From contig NMRA01000043.1 of assembly GCA_002633005.1 (NCBI GenBank), positions 1,264,949 through 1,328,948 on the forward strand: DNA of 64,000 nt. Reading direction: 5' to 3'. The notes beneath the pieces were generated by a model, which saw nothing but the letters and a program-made list of their open reading frames with translations, was not told the origin of the DNA and did no database searches. Source of the DNA: Phoronis australis. Lineage: Eukaryota; Phoronida; Phoronidae. Shown one piece after another: positions 12,001 through 21,311 of this stretch. Made by a program: the position numbers and the translations under genes. Within the stretch, counting starts at the first letter, position 1. Every line of letters begins with the position of its first letter.

Positions 12001-12019
12001 ACTGAACGCTGAAAAGTGA
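2..12019 (+). CDS. OPA1: OPA1 dynamin-like GTPase, mitochondrial (3' portion, 15 exons)
   Basis: OPA1 drives mitochondrial inner-membrane fusion and cristae maintenance. The window holds the C-terminal 519 residues; the N-terminus lies upstream. Coding exons, all in phase with GT-AG borders: 2-106, 392-537, 899-1014, 1621-1685, 4189-4265, 4591-4683, 5143-5215, 5649-5816, 6363-6471, 6757-6890, 7719-7805, 8319-8435, 10384-10477, 10904-11014, 11955-12019 (TGA at 12017). The first exon carries the G4 motif TKVD in [14 protein letters not shown]. Later exons match the stalk ([31 protein letters not shown]), the paddle region ([15 protein letters not shown]) and the C-terminal GED helix ([19 protein letters not shown]). 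From G4 to stop the length is close to human OPA1. The exon choice leaves out repeated copies of the first four exons at 2156-3764. An optional 30-nt microexon is listed separately. I identified the family from remembered human protein; it is very unlikely to be another dynamin. Confidence 0.95.
1955..2153. repeat. 18-bp minisatellite, about 11 copies
   Basis: The unit is close to GTAGGTCGCATGTCATAT, with variants such as CCCTTG and TTGCTT. It lies in the OPA1 intron after the fourth visible exon and runs into the single N at 2155. Because 18 is divisible by three, all frames stay open on both strands and give artefactual MSYVGR-type reading frames. Confidence 0.95.
2156..3764 (+). pseudogene. 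OPA1: Second copy of the first four visible OPA1 exons (probable allelic assembly duplicate)
   Basis: Exons at 2156-2219 (5' end cut by the N at 2155), 2505-2650, 2999-3114 and 3700-3764 repeat those at 2-106, 392-537, 899-1014 and 1621-1685, at an offset of 2113 bp at the start. The first exon after the N begins inside a codon run and has no acceptor. Coding differences that I see are silent (for example GAG to GAA in the fourth exon), while the introns differ by small indels and substitutions. Splicing all copies would repeat part of the GTPase domain and stalk, which OPA1 does not have. I read this as two haplotypes joined in the assembly, though a real partial tandem duplication is not excluded. 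Confidence 0.75.
4034..4130. repeat. 18-bp minisatellite, about 5 copies (second copy)
   Basis: This is the same unit as at 1955-2153, in the matching place of the duplicated segment, but with fewer repeats and mostly the GTCCCATG variant. It ends in unique sequence leading to the OPA1 exon at 4189. The length difference between the two arrays fits two alleles of one variable minisatellite. Confidence 0.9.
4634..4935 (+). repeat. Tandem degenerate copies of an OPA1 exon end with its splice donor
   Basis: The 3' part of the exon 4591-4683, from TGTTTGAGAGTATCTAC to the donor, is followed by four or five diverged copies of about 50-60 bp. Each starts with TTTGAGAGTA (or TTTGAGGGTA) and most end in a donor-like GGTAAGT, GGTACGT or GGTAGAT. 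Only the first copy is in frame with the next exon in the expected way. Confidence 0.85.
6895..7170. repeat. Intronic tandem repeat, unit about 26 bp, derived from an OPA1 exon end
   Basis: Units resemble GACTGCCTGACCAGTTCTTC followed by AGGTAT, with about ten imperfect copies. The array begins at the exon end GACTGACCAG|GTAAGA (donor at 6891), so the exon edge seems to have seeded it. The right-hand side is interrupted by the insertion at 7171-7533. Confidence 0.85.
7171..7533 (-). mobile_element. Poly(A)-tailed retroelement insertion (SINE or LINE 3' end)
   Basis: On the minus strand this 363-bp block ends in a run of ten A preceded by TAAATAAATGCATT. It is flanked by 15-bp direct repeats, ATTGACCAGTTCTTC at 7156-7170 and ATTGACTAGTTCTTC at 7534-7548, with one mismatch. 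Poly(A) plus a long target duplication is the mark of LINE-type target-primed insertion. Near its 3' end is a hairpin with arms AGATACG/CGTATCT and TTGGG/CCCAA. No coding capacity is seen, and I cannot name the family. Confidence 0.75.
7800..7890. repeat. Short tandem duplication at an OPA1 splice donor
   Basis: The sequence after the donor at 7806 repeats as AGCAGTAATCTGATTGGTTG twice, followed by a diverged third copy. It is another short array starting at an exon edge in this gene. Confidence 0.7.
8705..8734 (+). CDS. OPA1: Candidate 30-nt in-frame OPA1 microexon
   Basis: A pyrimidine-rich tract ending in CTCTCTGCCAG precedes 30 nt, which are followed by the donor GTAAAT. The 30 nt read [10 protein letters not shown], open and phase 0. 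Both surrounding exons (8319-8435 and 10384-10477) also join in phase 0, so inclusion adds ten residues between FVDSG and MECNAV, just before the C-terminal helix. Human OPA1 as I recall it has no insertion there. I infer an alternatively spliced microexon, without transcript evidence. Confidence 0.45.
9110..9424. repeat. Tandem repeat, unit about 62 bp, five copies
   Basis: The unit contains GATGTCTGAGTGGTCATCAT, TTGCCTGAAGATATCATGG and TGACCACCACTTGACACCCT, nearly identical between copies. A half-unit with related words extends left to about 9045. It lies in the 1.9-kb OPA1 intron before the exon at 10384 and shows no coding sense. Confidence 0.9.
11084..11640. repeat. 92-bp tandem repeat in the last OPA1 intron, six copies, with CTCF-core-like motif
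   Basis: Each copy holds GGCGCCCTCTA or a one- or two-base variant. The core starts at about 11191, 11283, 11375, 11467 and 11559, a spacing of 92 bp, with a degenerate first copy near 11098. The reverse complement TAGAGGGCGCC fits the core of the animal CTCF motif as I know it. The last copy decays around 11640. Confidence 0.85.
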
Positions 12020-12949
12020 AAGAACTGAGTTGGTACAGATAACAAACACAAACTTGGCTTGTAAGAAGATATCAGCAAATCTTCCAATAACTACTACCGT
12101 ATGCAAGTTTTGACTGGATTACTTTGCTACAAGCTATTGAAACCAACCAAATGTGTGATTTAATTGCGGTGCATGTTCGTGTGTTGGCGTAGCATTGCTC
12201 AACAGTTCACAAAGTCACGTGGAGTTTCTTGTGATGTTGTGTAGATGATGGTGTATTGTCGCTCAACAGTTTATGAGATTGCTCTTGACGTCACACTGAG
12301 TTACTTCTGATAGTATTGTGTGGGTGTTGTCTTGACTGTGGTCAGCATATAATGTGTACGTATCAAAGTTATGCCTGCCTAATATGATATCCACATCAGC
12401 TATAGCATAAAAAGCGTGGGATTCCTATATGTTGAAGCGACAGACTTCCAGTGACAGGAATTCATGCAATCGCTGAATATTCATGCGATTATTGTTTAAT
12501 ATTCAAGGGAACACTTGTTGAGTGTTCAAGTGTTTGTGAACTTGCGAAGCCATCTTCATGTCTATGAACATTGTGCCATTGCCTCAAAAATATCTGTTGA
12601 AGAGGAGTTCCACTGAACCAACTTTGTCATACACTTAGTTTGTACAAGTCAGGTAGCGATTACACACTATGCTGAGAACCACTTTCCAAATACTCTGTGC
12701 CCTTCTCAGATTCTTCAGTATTTACCCTCGATGCGGTGCATCAGAAGTGCACTTGCCTGTTGTGTACTGCTGCAATGCAAATTGCTATTCAAATGCTGCT
12801 CTTATTCTGTGGTAATGCATAAATTATCCTACAGGTGTCGCTACGTAATTATAAGCAGGATTCGTACATTTTAATGTGGTGTCACTCTGCTGAATGTAAT
12901 ATGGTTCAATGTGTATGCACTTGCCTGTTATTTATTAAATGGAAATAAA
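12020..12949 (+). other. OPA1: Probable OPA1 3' UTR with polyadenylation signal
   Basis: Non-coding sequence after the OPA1 stop contains a consensus AATAAA at 12944-12949, the best poly(A) signal before the convergent MLF gene. This implies a 3' UTR of about 0.95 kb. I saw no other gene between here and 13951. Confidence 0.55.
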
Positions 12950-13950
12950 TGATGTGTAAGACCCTGTCTTCAGTACTTAACCTGGCAAGAGAAAAAAGTG
13001 TTAGTGCACTGTGCACAGGTGAACTTTCAGGGGTTAAGGTGTGGGCCATTAGATTGTGGGGTTGAGGGTTGATCCCTGGTGTTAAAACCATTGAGGCAGG
13101 AAAAAGTTGATAAGAGGCCATGCAGTATCATCAACACAAATCTTGCACACACTGCTGAAAGGTAGGCCATCAGTTGTGCTATTTCCCCCCAAAATCTGCA
13201 AACAGTTGAGTGTTGTACTATTATTCTTGTGGCAATTCATAAAGCTGTGGATATGAAATACACAGAATTCTAAGAGACAGCTTCTTATTCAGGTGTTGTG
13301 TTAATTGCAGTTGGAACTGTAGACACAGGAAACATGAATGAGTCTTCACTACATGAACGGTTATACATTTGCTGAGTTGTATTAGTTTATACAGTCATGT
13401 AACTATAGTGTTAACGAAAAGTGACATTAGAAAAGTATGCTCGCTGCGTGTAAATTACGGGCAGTTTTTTCCAAATTTGTTGACCTTTGACCTTACTGCT
13501 GAGGCAGGTTTAGCAACGGCATGTTTTACCTGGATACTCTAGCAGCACATATCTAACAAATGTATGAAAACAGACACTTTCAGACTGTAACGAAAAGAAT
13601 TGACAAAATAACACTAAATGCAATGTTGCAAAATTATATCGCTGCTACTCAACCTCAAAGTTCACCCAATAAACAAAATTATTCACACAAAATAATTGTA
13701 CACCTTTAAAACACATTGAAGGAACGGACCTCAAATAACAATGTTTCAAAAACCAGGCGGCACCCACAGATGACAAGTTGTAAAGGAAATGACATCATGT
13801 TTTCATACCAAGCCTTAAAACGTCGCCAAATCTCCGAATGTATAACAATGGAAATCTTATAAATTAAATGTAAGTTTGTGCATCAAAAAATATTTCATCA
13901 ACAAAATCAGTCAGTGCTTAAAAAGCACATGACTCCCGATCTGCCACAGC

Positions 13951-16900
13951 TTAGAAGTTGTCTCTGTGTTTGAAGCCTCGACTAACGTCACTCTGGCCAC
14001 GACCTTTGCGCGGAGGTGCGCCACGATAATCCATTCTATCGGTTCTCTCGCCACGCCGCATGTCTCGGGGTGGAGTACCCCCGCGCCCACGCGGACTGTG
14101 CCTTCCATTGTCTCTTTTATGATCTTTGCCACCAGCAATAGCCTGGCGAAGGTTTTTGTTGTAATTTCCTCTGCTGGCACCAATGGCAGGGTCGCGGTGA
14201 CCTTGAATGCGGGTCCTTCGGGGATGGTACAGCATACTTGACATACGGTCCTCAAACTGGCGATCAAACTCGGCGCCTTCCTCTGTAAACATTAAATTGA
14301 CAGGTTCTGGTATAACAGATAACAGAATAGTGTCTTGCAACAAACAAGTGAATGTAGGGACTGTGTAAACTAAAACAACACAGAGATCTATCACAATGTT
14401 AGAGGCAATTTGAGGTGTCTTCTCATTTCAAATTTTTTTCAATTAAATATAATGTGCACTCACAATGACAATTTCTGTCACTCTAAAATTGCCCGGGTTT
14501 TTAAAGAGGGGACAGTCACAGCCTTCTATTGATTAAACTCATATACAATGATCATGCCTTTCCACCCACAATCATGCCTTTCCACCCACAATCATACCTT
14601 TCCACCCACAATCATTCCTTTTCACCCACTTATGCATTAACGAGCCCCAGACACCAACACATGTCAACAATATACGTAATGAAGGTATCCTGGTCACACA
14701 ACAATGTACTATACACTAGATGGAGGTTTGTTGGTTGACACACAACAATGTACTATTTACAGTAGATGGAGATATGTTTGTCACACATTGTACTTGGTCC
14801 CTGTCTCGTTCGTACATTAGAAATGCATTTGAAAAATGGGTCAGTTAATGAGCATTACACTTAAACTCATCATTCTAGAATTGTTGAAATAATGTACATT
14901 ATTTTACTTTCTTCAAAGTAAATGGGATCACTTGTTTTTCAAGGTGCTCGAGGCTCTGGTCCTTAAATTTGAAAATCTTTGTAACTAACAACTCTCAGGG
15001 GACCTGTCCGAGTAGAATAAACAATATTCATGCAGTCACCACTTTAGTAGTAAGCCTCTTTTTAGGTTTAAAAAACAATGAATTTGAGACATAAATATAA
15101 GAAGGTACGTTAAAAAACCACGCTTTGCACTATGATTACGCGCAGAATGCATTGTTTTAAAAACCTAAGAAGCTCACTTTTAAAATGGTGACTCCGTGAA
15201 TAAGGTGTATACTACATTTTTACTCATAGATACCTCACTGCATACTACTTGATTTTGAATTAATTTGAGTTCACGAAAAAGGTGGTGGCTCCATTGTATG
15301 CATGCTATATAAATGGTCTTTATATCTACTAGGTCATGCACACTCCTAGCAGTATGCTGTGACTTATATACATCTTGGCTCAGTACGTTCTGACCCCATC
15401 ATGGCTTTCGCCTCAGTCTATAACAATCTGTTGGCTGAGAATGCAAGACTTCTCAGAAACTAGGAAAATCTACTAAAATTTGAGAGGCTGTCACTATAGC
15501 TGAGTGTTTGATGTAACATTTATAAATCTGACATCTAAGATGCACAGTGAGTCATGTTAACGCTTGATCGGCTTCACTGGGAAAGCATCATTCAAAACAA
15601 CTGCTTCTGCACTGAGTGTGTGTATGTACTGAGTGAGGAAGGTGAGCGTATCTACACTGGGTGGGTGTGGGATGTTCATATCTACACTTGGTGGGTGTGG
15701 GGTGTTCATATCTACACTTGGTGGGTGTGGGGTGTTCATATCTACACTGGGTGGGTGTGGGGTGTTCATATCTACACTGGGTGGGTGTGGGNNNNNNNNN
15801 NNNNNNNNNNNNNNNNNNNNNNNNNNNNNNNNNNNNNNNNNNNNNNNNNNNNNNNNNNNNNNNNNNNNNNNNNNNNNNNNNNNNNNNNNNNNNNNNNNNN
15901 NNNNNNTGTTCATATCTACACTGGGTGGGTGTGGGGTGTTCATATCTAAACTTGGTGGGTGTGGGGTGATCATATCTACACTTGGTGGGTGTGGGGTGTT
16001 CATATCTACACTGGGTGGGCAGTGGTGTATTTACACTGGGTGGGGGTGGGTGTCTTTACACTGGGTGGGGATGGGTGTCTTTACACTGGGTGGGGGTGGG
16101 TGTATCTACACTGGACGGCAGAATGTGTGGAGTGCATCCAAGAGTGCGATACGATGAAGAAAAAACTGACACTGACCATGGTCCATGTTGACGTACTCCT
16201 CGTTCTCACTCTCGTAGCCTGTGTTAGAGCTGATCTTCTTCTCTTTCACATGACCTCTATCGTGGATGTGTCGGCTCAAGTGATACTGTTCCAGGGCACG
16301 GTCTGAGTCACGCATTGCCTTTCGCGTCTCCTTCAACTGAACATTAAGAAACCAAGAAAGTGAGTCATAACATACAGCTGTGCAGAACATCAGCGATAGA
16401 AATAGCAACAACTGTTGCATGTCAAATAGTGCTAGCAATATTCTCAGAAACTGTTCAATGTTTAAAAGGTGCTAAATGCTTAAGGTACTCAAGCGAACAA
16501 TATGTCAACCAAAAACCAAGTCACAATTTTCAACTGTCAAACTGTTTTCACACAAGATTTTAAATGAGCAAACAATGACCAAACACAGGCTATAGAAGTT
16601 GGATCTTATTGCTGACTTGCTCAAAGAGGCACTAATTAACAGAAGTGAGGTTAACTTCTTGATAATCCTTACCCCACCAGGACCTTGTAATGTTGAGGTG
16701 CTAGCTTGGTAAGTCTTAGGCTCAGATTGGCCATCATTCATGTAGGTGTATACTGAGCAGTGCTGGTAGTTGGGTCCACGAGTTGTACCCTAGGCAAACA
16801 AATAAACAAATTATGGCCACTGACTTATACCGCATAGACAACAATTAAAATCAAAATCTGTTTATTGAATGTGACGTTCAAAAGAGTCTTAAAATTAAAC

Positions 16901-19156
16901 AGGTGTCAGACAGGAGTCACAGGACCATCTTATGCGTACCTTGACACCTGAAACAAAGAGTTGGAACACTTGTAATGCACACAAGACTCGGATGCGATAT
17001 CAATTTCATTTTACCCAGAAATACATGTAGGCATAGAAAGGTTTCAGTTGTGTTGTACTGCAAACCATGGTTAAACAGTTTCAAGAGGAATTTGCAGGCT
17101 AATTACTTATCTCTCTGATTGCCTGGCCAAATTAGAAACGAAACATATAGCGGCGACGTGAATATAAAGTAGGTTGAAAATAGGCAAATGCCTTGAAGAA
17201 CGAGTTTTGTGGCAAAAATGATACGCTAGTAATAAATATCATGACTTGGTGCTGGGGAATATCACTGCATGATGCGGACTTTGTGAGCAAGCGAAGTACA
17301 TCATTAGTTTAAAGGTTACTTATTTGCACAATTTTTTGTTTTCACATTTACAAATTGTCAATTATTAAAACTGCATTTTGTTTGGCATAGATTATATTAA
17401 AACAGCATTCTCGTTTAGTTCCTGTTATACATTTCTTTTAAGAGCATGCAAATACATCGTTAAGGAGGAATTCTGAAGACAAACTTTCCGTATTGATCAT
17501 TTATTCAACAGAATTTACCATTTTGTCAGGAGACAAATCTATAAAACTGACAGCTTATTGTCATTTTTAAGCCTTGGCCAGTCATCAAATCCAAAGCATT
17601 TTTACAACATCCCTCCACTTTTGATTTCCAAGACTGTTCTAGAACTGACTCAGTCTGACTCATCTGTTTAAATCCCACTTACAGCCTTATCTAGCATTCT
17701 GCTAAACGTGCTGTCCATGTTTTTGAACATGTCGCCCACAAAGTCTCGATGACGTTCCATTAATCGCCATGGTCCCTCTGGTCTTTCTTGTCGAGCTAAC
17801 CGCGTAGGACAATTAGCACGATCTTCAAATCTGTCACTCTCCGGCTGACGTGGGTCAAACCAAGCGTCTCCTAACACTCGATCAAACATATGGTCAAACC
17901 CACTCATCCTGTTGTTAAACCTGAGAAGATCAAACAAATGAAGATCTAATAGTAGTGCAGCCAACACATTTTGATGGTAAGGTAAAGTTAATGTTAAGAC
18001 AAAACCCATTACCCATTAAAAGCACAACAGAGACACCTGTTTCATAGTAAATAGACAACACTGTTGTACTTTTAACCAATACAAAGTGTTCTAAAATAAT
18101 AACAAACTGTGAAACCTGAATATTGGATACTAAATTCTATCCCAAACTAGGATTCAAAAGACACATGTGACTGAAAAACACAGGCCCAGTCCTTGCAATA
18201 GTCAACACTTTTGGCAGACTCCCCAGCTAGACCAATTGCCTTCACCCAATGATATGTACAAGTCAGATGCAGCTGATAACAGCAATCGCTGTTTTTCTAA
18301 ATCAAAGGCATTATCTAAGTGAACAGAAACTTTCCCCAAAACTCAAATGGATTTTAGTTGAATAGCTGGAGTCTAGTCCCTGAAGCATTATAGATCATCT
18401 ACACAACAGACTCTGATATTTTCTTATGATGATGAGATTCCCATAAGGGGCAACTGGTTAGTGAGAAGACGATTTATTGGCTGTAATTAAAACAGTGTTG
18501 GTCAGACTTTGTGTATACTGCACAGCTTCTGTCCATACTGAGTTGGCTGTCTTTGTATTATAGTGTAAGGTGACATAAAATGTTTATGACAAAAACTAGA
18601 CAGAATTGTAGGAAAGAGTCCTGGTTGGATTTTTGACAACTGCATGGAGACATATTCTGTTTCTCGCAACAGTCAAGAGACTAGGAACGTGGATTCAACA
18701 AAAAACAGCAAATAGCACCTGAACCACAAATACTCCAAGTAAGCCCAAGCTGCAGCTCTATTGCGTTACTGTGGAAACACAAATACAAAAAAACACAAAA
18801 ATATTTTATAGAAATACAAACAATAAGTATTCAAATAATTTCCCATTATGTTATCAATTCTTTGAATATTATTGTCAATTTACAACTAAACACCGTAGGA
18901 AAAAGGAACACTGACACAATTAGAAAAAATGTTTCATGTTGCATGACAGAAGTGCAATGAAATGCTGACGTTGACGACGAAAGAGCTCTCCGGCTCTGAC
19001 TCTGACTGAGGCGAGTGGAGAGAACGAGCTCCAGTCCATGATCAATGATGCTGCAAAGCCAAACTGTGCGTTTTCGGATAATTAATGCAGAAGGAAAGCT
19101 TACCCATTAAAGAAAGGGTCGTTTTCAAATTCTCGAAATAATGACCGTCCAAACAT
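13951..19156 (-). CDS. MLF: Myeloid leukemia factor (MLF1/MLF2 homologue)
   Basis: Five coding exons on the minus strand, all joining in phase: 19156-19104, 17920-17683, 16789-16673, 16336-16177, 14282-13951 (stop 13951-13953), giving 299 residues. The start MFGRSLFREFENDPFFNG has the family's N-terminal DPFF motif, next come FDHMFDRVL and a basic region. The core matches human MLF1: YMNDGQSEPKTYQASTST, GPGG|LKETRKAMRDSDRAL and HIHDRGHVKEKK, then EGAEFDRQFEDR. The last exon has an Arg/Gly-rich tail (RGRGG, RRGER, PRKGRG), which could bind RNA or be methylated. Family members are nucleocytoplasmic adaptors linked to 14-3-3 binding, DNAJB6 and transcription control. Vertebrates have two paralogues; this is probably the single invertebrate gene. 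Confidence 0.93.
14550..14628. repeat. 20-bp tandem repeat, four copies
   Basis: Copies of ATCATGCCTTTCCACCCACA with single-base variants lie in the last MLF intron. They have no coding sense. Confidence 0.85.
15645..16115. repeat. 30-bp minisatellite with an assembly gap
   Basis: The unit is TGTTCATATCTACACTTGGT plus GGGTGTGGGG, repeated on both sides of 115 Ns (15792-15906). It decays to shorter GGGTGGGTGTCTTTACACT units at the right end. A 30-bp period keeps every frame open, giving false repetitive reading frames on both strands. It lies in the last MLF intron, about 60 bp from the exon at 16177. Confidence 0.95.
15792..15906. other. Assembly gap (115 N)
   Basis: A run of N sits inside the 30-bp minisatellite. 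The true array length is unknown. Single Ns also occur at 2155, 29682 and 38882; the last two are next to G homopolymers. Confidence 1.
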
Positions 19157-20230
19157 TTTTGCAAGGCATCAGATGAACAAGCGCAAATTACATGCAAAAG
19201 TTGTTTACAGCGACAGCAATTTCTAGAAACCGGAAGTTTGAACTGCGCAATATCTTTTTAAAGACGTGTGGGCTGCGGTCACATGGCTAATCACATGATC
19301 TCCATCTCGACGGAATCCCTCTTCAGTTCAGCTTCAGGCTGTTGGGCGCTTAATGTTTCGATGACTTGTTTATTAATCTGAGGACGAGTATACGCCTGAG
19401 ATTTCGTGGATGACTGTGGTGTTGCAAGTTTTTCGTTAAGCTAGTAAGTTGTATACAACACACCTTTAGTAGATGGAACATTTTAGGCAATAATAGATTA
19501 ACATTCGACTTAGGCCACTTAGGTCGGACAGGTCTTAGGGCAGGCGGTCGAAGTTCACACTCTCGCCAAGTGACTGTCTAAGTAATTAACCAAATAACCT
19601 GTTTGTTTGCCAAAACTGAACCAAATAACCTGTCTGTTTAAAAAGTAACTTGTTTATTTGGCAGTGTTGTCTATTTTGAACCTTTTCGCTGCCAGCTTTC
19701 AGTTTCAGTAGCCGAACCACTCAGACTGGCACTGGGCACTGAAAAGATATTTTTTTTAGGAGCAGTTTGTGTCTTAGTAGACAGTGTGGGAGAAATTCCC
19801 CCATGAGGTTTGATTCACAGCTGCTACTATCATCCACATAGTAGGTAGATGACTATAGTAGTAGTGCTTGTAAGGTCTGCTTTTGACAATGACCCTCATT
19901 TTCAGTGTTCCCAAAATCCGACGGTAACTCGCTATTTTACTCTGCATATGCTGCGGGATACATACGTCATGCCACCTGCAGGGTGCAGTGTTAAAAATAA
20001 CTTGCCAATCGGCCTCAACCGACAAGTTTACGCAGAATTAGTTGTAGTTAAGACCGCAACCTAGTCTACCCAGCAACAATGCTACAGGACTAATATTTGT
20101 AACATCATGAGGTGTTGATCTTTTTACGAACAAAACTTATTGAAATTGCCTTTCCACTCTTTTTTGATCATCAACCTGTGTGAATTGTTGAGTTATACCG
20201 TTCCACTTTTCCTTCCCATTTTTTAAATAT
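19157..20230. other. Intergenic region upstream of MLF
   Basis: This holds the presumed MLF promoter and 5' UTR (19157 to about 19400). Short direct repeats of the word AACCTGTTTGTTTG and relatives occur at about 19585-19660. I saw no gene, and the frames near 19850-20064 lack recognisable features. Confidence 0.5.
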
Positions 20231-20535
20231 TCAATAGGATCCTACAGGAATTCCTATAGGATCCAATAGGAAATCCTATAGGATTCCTATATTAAATCCT
20301 ATAGAAAATCCTATAAAAATCCAATGGAATCCTATAGGAAATCCTATGATCCAATAGGAAATCCTATAGGATCCATTAGAAAATCCCATAGGATTCAATA
20401 GGAAATCCTATATGATTCCTGTAGGAAATCCTATAGGATCCAATAGGAAATCCTATAAAAATCCAATAGGATCTTATAGGAAATCCTTTAGGATTCCTAT
20501 AGGAACTGATAGAATCCTACTGAATTTCCTGTATA
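20231..20535. repeat. Palindromic AT-rich tandem repeat (TCCTATAGGA family)
   Basis: About 300 bp are built almost wholly from TCCTATAGGA, a perfect 10-bp palindrome, alternating with AATAGGAAATCC. The array can therefore pair with itself on either strand. It lies between the divergent MLF and SLC35F6 genes. Confidence 0.9.
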
Positions 20536-21311
20536 TGAAATTCTCTTAAAATATAACCTAAACGGGTAAACTATATAGCTGTCATTATAGCTGTTTCATT
20601 TTTGGTGTTGTAAATTTATAGTGTTGTGTCTAAACTTCTAAGGAAACGTTTTAATTATGTGTATAGGAATCCCATAGGAAATGCTATTGGAATTTTTCTT
20701 AAGGGTAATTGGCCTGGTCCAATATGGTTCCCCCTTGTAATGCTCCATGCCCAAATACTCCGAAATTCTCAAAGTCAGCAGAACTAAATGGTTGTCCGTT
20801 GTCAGCTTCTGAAAGTCTGTGAGTGAAAAACATTGTCCAGACATGCACTCAATAACCATACCTTTGAACGGCGGCTTTTGGTCTGAACAATGCCCTGATG
20901 TCCTTCATGTCCCAATTTAATCACTTGAAACCTCAGTGATTGAGGCGATACTGAAACAATTTTGTTTCGTGTCTCAACCTGCAGCTAACTGTTGTGAATT
21001 CCACTCGAATATAAGAATGTCTTGCTTCTTGACACACATCATGAAATATCACATTATATTTTTGTACTTTTCCATTTACCCCTATTATTCCATTTTACAG
21101 CTATGACTATAAAACAGACATTTTCTTGGTGTTGTGGCTGCCATTTTCCCCTTGTGGCCTAGATAAAATGGCTTATTTTTCATTTTCAAATGCTTTGCTT
21201 ACTGACATTTAAGGCGCAAGCCGCAATGTTCTGGTAGAAATGAAAGTTTTGGTCATGTTTATTTTTCAGACTAGTCATTTTCTAGAAAGGTACTTCTGGC
21301 TAACAGTCAGC

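Noticed and set aside
15554-16157. Repetitive reading frames through the N gap
   Set aside because: A 30-bp minisatellite keeps frames open, and the Ns translate as X. The real feature nearby is the MLF exon on minus.
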